Assembly (NCBI GenBank): GCA_937967645.1
Contig: CALBTT010000189.1
Coordinates: 1 to 48,709 of the forward strand
DNA: 48,709 bases
DNA from: an uncultured Zoogloea sp.
GTDB taxonomy: Bacteria; Pseudomonadota; Gammaproteobacteria; Burkholderiales; Rhodocyclaceae
Direction: 5' to 3'
The position numbers and the translations under genes are program-made. The notes below the pieces were generated by a model, which was given only the letters and a program-made list of their open reading frames with translations, made no database searches and was not told the origin of the DNA. Positions 48,655 through 48,709 of the stretch are shown piece by piece. How positions within the stretch are numbered: the first letter of the stretch is position 1; each line of letters starts with the position of its first letter.

Positions 48655-48709
48655 GCTCATGTAGCTCAGTGGCAGAGCACTCCCTTGGTAAGGGAGAGGT
48701 CGGCAGTTC
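48655..48709 (+). tRNA. tRNA-Thr (anticodon GGT), cut by window edge
   Basis: The first 55 bases of a tRNA: acceptor GCTCATG, D arm GCTCAGTGGCAGAGC, anticodon stem-loop CTCCC-TTGGTAA-GGGAG giving GGT, and the start of the T arm. The Tyr-Gly-Thr order predicts tuf just outside the window. Confidence 0.93.

Overview
The window looks like a stretch of chromosome from a GC-rich betaproteobacterium, most like the Rhodocyclales (Azospira, Dechloromonas, Thauera relatives). The evidence is gene order: coaD-ferredoxin, TPR-lolB-ispE-tRNAGln-prs-rplY-pth, and the closing tRNATyr-tRNAGly-tRNAThr run that in this group normally precedes tuf. The genus is inferred from order and protein character, not from a search. 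No phage, plasmid, insertion sequence or CRISPR array is visible, and almost all genes look intact.

Layout. 1-2323 (minus): the start of pyruvate kinase and a membrane CHASE-PAS-GGDEF diguanylate cyclase. 2568-7245 (plus): dTDP-L-rhamnose synthesis (rfbBDAC) and wecB, surface polysaccharide precursors, closed by a two-way terminator shared with ftsY. 8589-12657 (plus): an active/inactive pair of M16 peptidases, rsmD, coaD and a YfhL-type ferredoxin. 12729-15596 (minus): mutM and a dynamin-like GTPase. 15751-21341 (plus): TPR protein, lolB, ispE, tRNAGln, prs, rplY, pth. 21443-23065: a chemoreceptor with a CxxCH haem site in its periplasmic part. 23066-23500: a gene-free convergent gap holding a REP-type inverted pair and an eleven-unit array with an exact 21-bp period. 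23501-28343 (minus): a branched-chain amino-acid-type ABC transporter (livGFKHM) preceded by an unlisted 48-residue membrane protein. 28641-33226: ilvD, two acyltransferases and an orphan membrane protein with a 13-residue Trp repeat and a zinc ribbon. 33483-41740: the NiFe-hydrogenase maturation genes hypABFCD-E, interrupted between hypD and hypE by a soluble FIST-domain chemoreceptor. 41750-48287: an SH3/low-complexity secreted protein, an orphan with an EF-hand-like loop, a thioesterase, nikR, a nickel/cobalt permease, a TonB-type protein, a LysE exporter and an HDOD protein. 48410-48709: three tRNAs behind a consensus sigma70 promoter.

How parts work together. hypA/hypB handle nickel, hypF/C/D/E make and deliver the CN ligand, nikR senses nickel, and the permease imports it. 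A candidate NikR operator lies just before the permease. No hydrogenase structural gene is in view. Both chemoreceptors have upstream matches to the flagellar sigma28 consensus at exact spacing, so the FIST receptor inside the hyp cluster is probably expressed with the flagellar regulon. In the liv transporter the two ATPases carry complementary departures from consensus that would fall in the same composite ATP site.

The signals most worth following are the 21-bp array, the FIST receptor within hyp, the 13-residue Trp-repeat protein and the asymmetric LivF/LivG pair. All coordinates and motifs were read by eye from the sequence; family names rest on recognised motifs, and no database was consulted.
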